Of a DNA stretch of 9,274 nucleotides, positions 6,471 to 9,274 are shown one piece after another. Positions within the stretch are counted from its first letter, which is position 1. Each line of letters opens with the position of its first letter. The notes below the pieces were generated by a model. It was not told the DNA's origin, did not search any database, and was given only the letters and a program-made list of their open reading frames with translations. The position numbers and the translations under genes were made by a program. The DNA is taken from assembly GCA_964458125.1 (NCBI GenBank), contig CAYWHE010000164.1, positions 1-9,274 of the forward strand, read 5' to 3'. This DNA comes from CAYWHE01 sp964458125 (GTDB lineage: Bacteria > Bacteroidota > Bacteroidia > AKYH767-A > OLB10).

Positions 6471-9274
6471 ATGAAAGAAGTATTCAAAGAGTTTAAACCG
6501 AGCAGTTGGTCCATAGATAACCGTACCAGTATTTTTATCATTACGGTAATTATTACCCTGGCCGGACTGGCGGCATACAACAGCCTCCCCAAGGAGAACT
6601 TTCCGGACATATCGCTGCCGAAGGTATTCATCAGCACCGTTTATCCCGGAACCTCTCCAAAAGATATGGAAAACCTCGTTTCGAGACCCATTGAAAAACA
6701 ATGCAAGGGCATTAACGGGGTGAAGAAAATCACCAGTTCCAGTTACCAGGATTATTCAACCGTAACCGTGGAATTTAACAGCGAGGTGAAGCTGGACGAT
6801 GCCAAACGGAAGGTGAAGGATGCGGTCGATAAAGCCAAGATTGACCTTCCCAAGGATTTGCCTGCCGATCCCTCCATCATTGAAATCAATTTCTCTGACC
6901 TGCCGATTCTTTATGTGAATATTTCAGGTGATTACGACCTGAACCGACTGAAAAAATATGCCGATGATGCCAAGGACCGCATCGAATCCATGAAGGAGGT
7001 AAGCAAGGTTGACCTGATCGGGGCCCTTGACCGGGAATTCCAGATTAATGTGGACATGATCAGGATGCAGGCCGCCGGCATTTCCATGCGGGATATCGAA
7101 AATGCAGTGGCCTATGAAAACAAGACTATACCGGCAGGCGCCGTAAAAGTGGATGGAACCAGCAGGTCACTGAATGTGAGCGGTGAATTTAAGGACGTGG
7201 AGGAAATCCGCAACCTGATTGTCAAATCCTCCAGCGGTTCCCCCATTTACCTCAAGGATATCGCGGAAGTCAGGGATTATTTCAAGGAGCAGGAAAGTTA
7301 TGCCCGCCTCGATAAGAAGAATGTAATCACCATGAGTATCGTGAAGCGAAGCGGGGAAAACCTGATTGAAGCCAGCGATAAAATTAAGGCTATCGTTGCC
7401 GATATGCAGGAAAACGTCTGGCCATCCGACCTGAAAGTTACCATTACCAGCGACCAGAGCAATCAGACACGCACCACCCTCCACGACCTGATCAACACCA
7501 TTATCATCGGATTCATACTGGTACTGGTGGTGCTGATGTTCTTCATGGGGTCTGCCAATGCCTTCTTCGTGGCCATGTCGGTACCCTTATCCATGTTCCT
7601 GGCTTTCCTGGTGATGCCGGCAATTGGTTTTACACTGAACATGATTGTTTTGTTTTCCTTCCTGCTGGCCCTTGGTATTGTCGTGGATGACGCCATCGTG
7701 GTGATTGAAAATACCCACCGGATTTTCGATAACGGGAAAAGAAATATACGGGAAGCTGCCAAACGGGCCGCCGGAGAGGTTTTTCTTCCCGTGTTGTCCG
7801 GCACCCTCACCACCCTGGCGCCCTTCGTCCCGCTGGCTTTCTGGAAAGGCGTCATTGGAAAGTTTATGTTTTTCCTTCCCATTACGCTCATCATTACGCT
7901 GATGGCTTCCCTGCTCGTGGCCTATATCATCAACCCGGTATTTGCCGTGGCATTTATGAAGCCGCATGACCGGAACACTTACAACCCCAGAAAAGGGATG
8001 AAGGTTCAAACCATCATCTTTGCCGTACTGGCAGGGATATTCTATGCTTCCGGCGTGTTTGGAATGGGTAATTTTATTGTTTTTGCCTATATCCTCAATA
8101 TCATCAACCGGTTCTGGCTGCATGGCATTATCCACCGTTTCCAGACCCGTACCTGGCCTGCCATACAGGATGCGTATACGCGTTTGCTGAAGGTCTGTTT
8201 ACGCAGACCGGTTCTGATGCTGATTGGTACAATTGTCCTGCTCATTCTTTCCTTCGGGGCTATCGGAATCAGGAACGGAGGAGTGGAATTTTTTCCGACG
8301 GCAGATCCGAATTTCCTCTTTGTATATACCAGCCTGCCCGTGGGAACCGACCAGGCCTATACCGATTCCATCACGAAAATTGTGGAGGAGCGCGTATACA
8401 AAGCGGTGGATTACCCGAATGACATCATCACCTCGGTTATCGCCAATGTGGGTGTAAGCGTCACGGATCCTTCCGATGAAGACCAGGGATATTATGCCAA
8501 TAAAAGCAAGGTCAGCATTGCTTTTGTGGAATACGGCAAGCGAAACGGAAAGTCGACCAAAGCCTATATAGAAAAAATCCGGGAAGCGGTGAAAGGCATA
8601 CCGGGTGCTGAAATTACGGTGGCCCAGGAGCAGGGTGGACCGCCGGTGGGAAAACCAATCAACATCGAGGTGACCGGAGATAATTACGAAGACATCATCG
8701 CCACCAGCTCGGCATTGAAACGTCAGCTCGATTCGGCCAATATTGCCGGTGTGGAAGAACTGAAAAGCGATGCCCAGTTGAATAAACCCCAGATCGTTTT
8801 TGATATCAGCCGTGAACGGGCCAACCGGGAAGGTATTTCAACCGGACAGATCGGTTCGGAAATCAATTATGCCGTGCTGGGAAAGGAAGTTTCCAAGTTC
8901 AGGGATGTCAACGATGACTATAAAATTTACCTCCGTTACCGGGAGGATCAGCGCAATAACATCGACCTGGTGAAGAACCTGAAAATCCAGTACCGCGATA
9001 TGGCCATGGGAGGCATGATCAGGAATGTGCCCCTCTCGGCTTTTGCCGATGTGCATTACTCCGATACCTATGGCGTAATCAAACGAAAAAACCAGAAACG
9101 GCTGATCACCCTTTCTTCCAATGTGCTGAGCGACTACAACGCCAATGCCGTGGTGGAAGAGGTGAAATCGGCTGCCAAAAATTTCAACGGCATACCCGGT
9201 GTCACCATCAATTTCACCGGTGCGCAGGAGGAGCAGGATGAAACTTCCTCTTTCCTCGGAGGCGCCCTCCTGAC
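6471..9274 (+). CDS. RND efflux permease (AcrB/HAE-type), 3' end beyond the window
   Basis: Inner-membrane proton-driven pump of the operon. The frame is open from ATG 6471 to the window end: 934 codons plus two bases, no stop, so the C-terminal part is missing. TM1 is about 21-38. The first periplasmic (porter) region runs about 40-335, starting PKENFPDISLPKVFISTVYPGTSP. TM2-TM6 lie between about 340 and 495. TM4 carries GIVVDDAIVVIEN with the proton-relay pair Asp406-Asp407, the drug-type (HAE) signature and unlike the metal-type (CusA) motif. Two extra hydrophobic stretches (about 512-530 and 535-551) lie between TM6 and TM7 (about 581-600). The second porter region starts GVEFFPTADPNF and continues to the edge. 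The relay Lys of TM10 is not covered. The substrate is unknown; drugs, bile-type detergents or self-made metabolites are all possible. Confidence 0.95.
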   Translation, partial: MKEVFKEFKPSSWSIDNRTSIFIITVIITLAGLAAYNSLPKENFPDISLPKVFISTVYPGTSPKDMENLVSRPIEKQCKGINGVKKITSSSYQDYSTVTVEFNSEVKLDDAKRKVKDAVDKAKIDLPKDLPADPSIIEINFSDLPILYVNISGDYDLNRLKKYADDAKDRIESMKEVSKVDLIGALDREFQINVDMIRMQAAGISMRDIENAVAYENKTIPAGAVKVDGTSRSLNVSGEFKDVEEIRNLIVKSSSGSPIYLKDIAEVRDYFKEQESYARLDKKNVITMSIVKRSGENLIEASDKIKAIVADMQENVWPSDLKVTITSDQSNQTRTTLHDLINTIIIGFILVLVVLMFFMGSANAFFVAMSVPLSMFLAFLVMPAIGFTLNMIVLFSFLLALGIVVDDAIVVIENTHRIFDNGKRNIREAAKRAAGEVFLPVLSGTLTTLAPFVPLAFWKGVIGKFMFFLPITLIITLMASLLVAYIINPVFAVAFMKPHDRNTYNPRKGMKVQTIIFAVLAGIFYASGVFGMGNFIVFAYILNIINRFWLHGIIHRFQTRTWPAIQDAYTRLLKVCLRRPVLMLIGTIVLLILSFGAIGIRNGGVEFFPTADPNFLFVYTSLPVGTDQAYTDSITKIVEERVYKAVDYPNDIITSVIANVGVSVTDPSDEDQGYYANKSKVSIAFVEYGKRNGKSTKAYIEKIREAVKGIPGAEITVAQEQGGPPVGKPINIEVTGDNYEDIIATSSALKRQLDSANIAGVEELKSDAQLNKPQIVFDISRERANREGISTGQIGSEINYAVLGKEVSKFRDVNDDYKIYLRYREDQRNNIDLVKNLKIQYRDMAMGGMIRNVPLSAFADVHYSDTYGVIKRKNQKRLITLSSNVLSDYNANAVVEEVKSAAKNFNGIPGVTINFTGAQEEQDETSSFLGGALL

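Noticed and set aside
7463..8135. Overlapping minus-strand ORFs (143 and 182 codons) opposite the RND permease
   Set aside because: The permease frame is continuous with strong membrane and DD motifs here. The antisense translations are low-complexity, polar and without start-site support.
6471..9274. Heavy-metal (CusA-type) RND pump
   Set aside because: TM4 has the GIVVDDAIVVIEN form of drug-type pumps, and the neighbouring channel and adaptor show no metal-binding Met or His clusters.
9274..9274. Permease as a truncated pseudogene
   Set aside because: The frame stays open up to the last base; the missing C-terminus is due to the window edge, not to a stop or frameshift.

Overview
The window looks like chromosomal DNA from a member of the Bacteroidota. 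The protein sequences point that way: an M13 lipoprotein peptidase, a short TetR regulator, and an RND pump of the type with extra membrane segments. So does an exact match to the Bacteroidota promoter pattern (TTTG, 19 bp, TAnnTTTG) in front of the regulator, together with the lack of clear Shine-Dalgarno sites. A Chitinophagales-like source is plausible, but that is an impression from protein style and was not tested.

Layout. Bases 1 to about 362 are non-coding and hold a tandem array of a 121-bp, palindrome-rich unit: two identical copies, then a third that keeps 55 bp and decays. The array may continue upstream of the window. A possible 70-residue single-pass membrane protein follows (433-645, +). 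Bases 646-902 are non-coding and contain short inverted repeats. At 870-898 there is a convincing Rho-independent terminator for the minus-strand gene beside it. That gene (903-2948, -) encodes an M13-family zinc endopeptidase lipoprotein. Bases 2949-3240 are the divergent regulatory region.

From 3241 to the right edge runs one plus-strand operon with gaps of 28, 38 and 41 bp: a TetR-family regulator, a TolC-like outer-membrane channel, a lipid-anchored membrane fusion protein, and an RND permease cut off by the window end after 934 codons. Together these form a complete tripartite drug or solute efflux system with its own regulator. The permease is the proton-driven inner-membrane pump, the fusion protein bridges the periplasm, and the TolC-like protein opens the outer membrane. 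The regulator presumably represses the operon through an 8-bp inverted repeat that sits exactly on the operon promoter.

I do not see an obviously new biological system. The efflux operon and peptidase are ordinary for this group. The items most worth a second look are the 121-bp structured repeat array, the promoter and operator arrangement in front of the regulator, the two extra hydrophobic segments in the pump, and the small membrane ORF next to the array.
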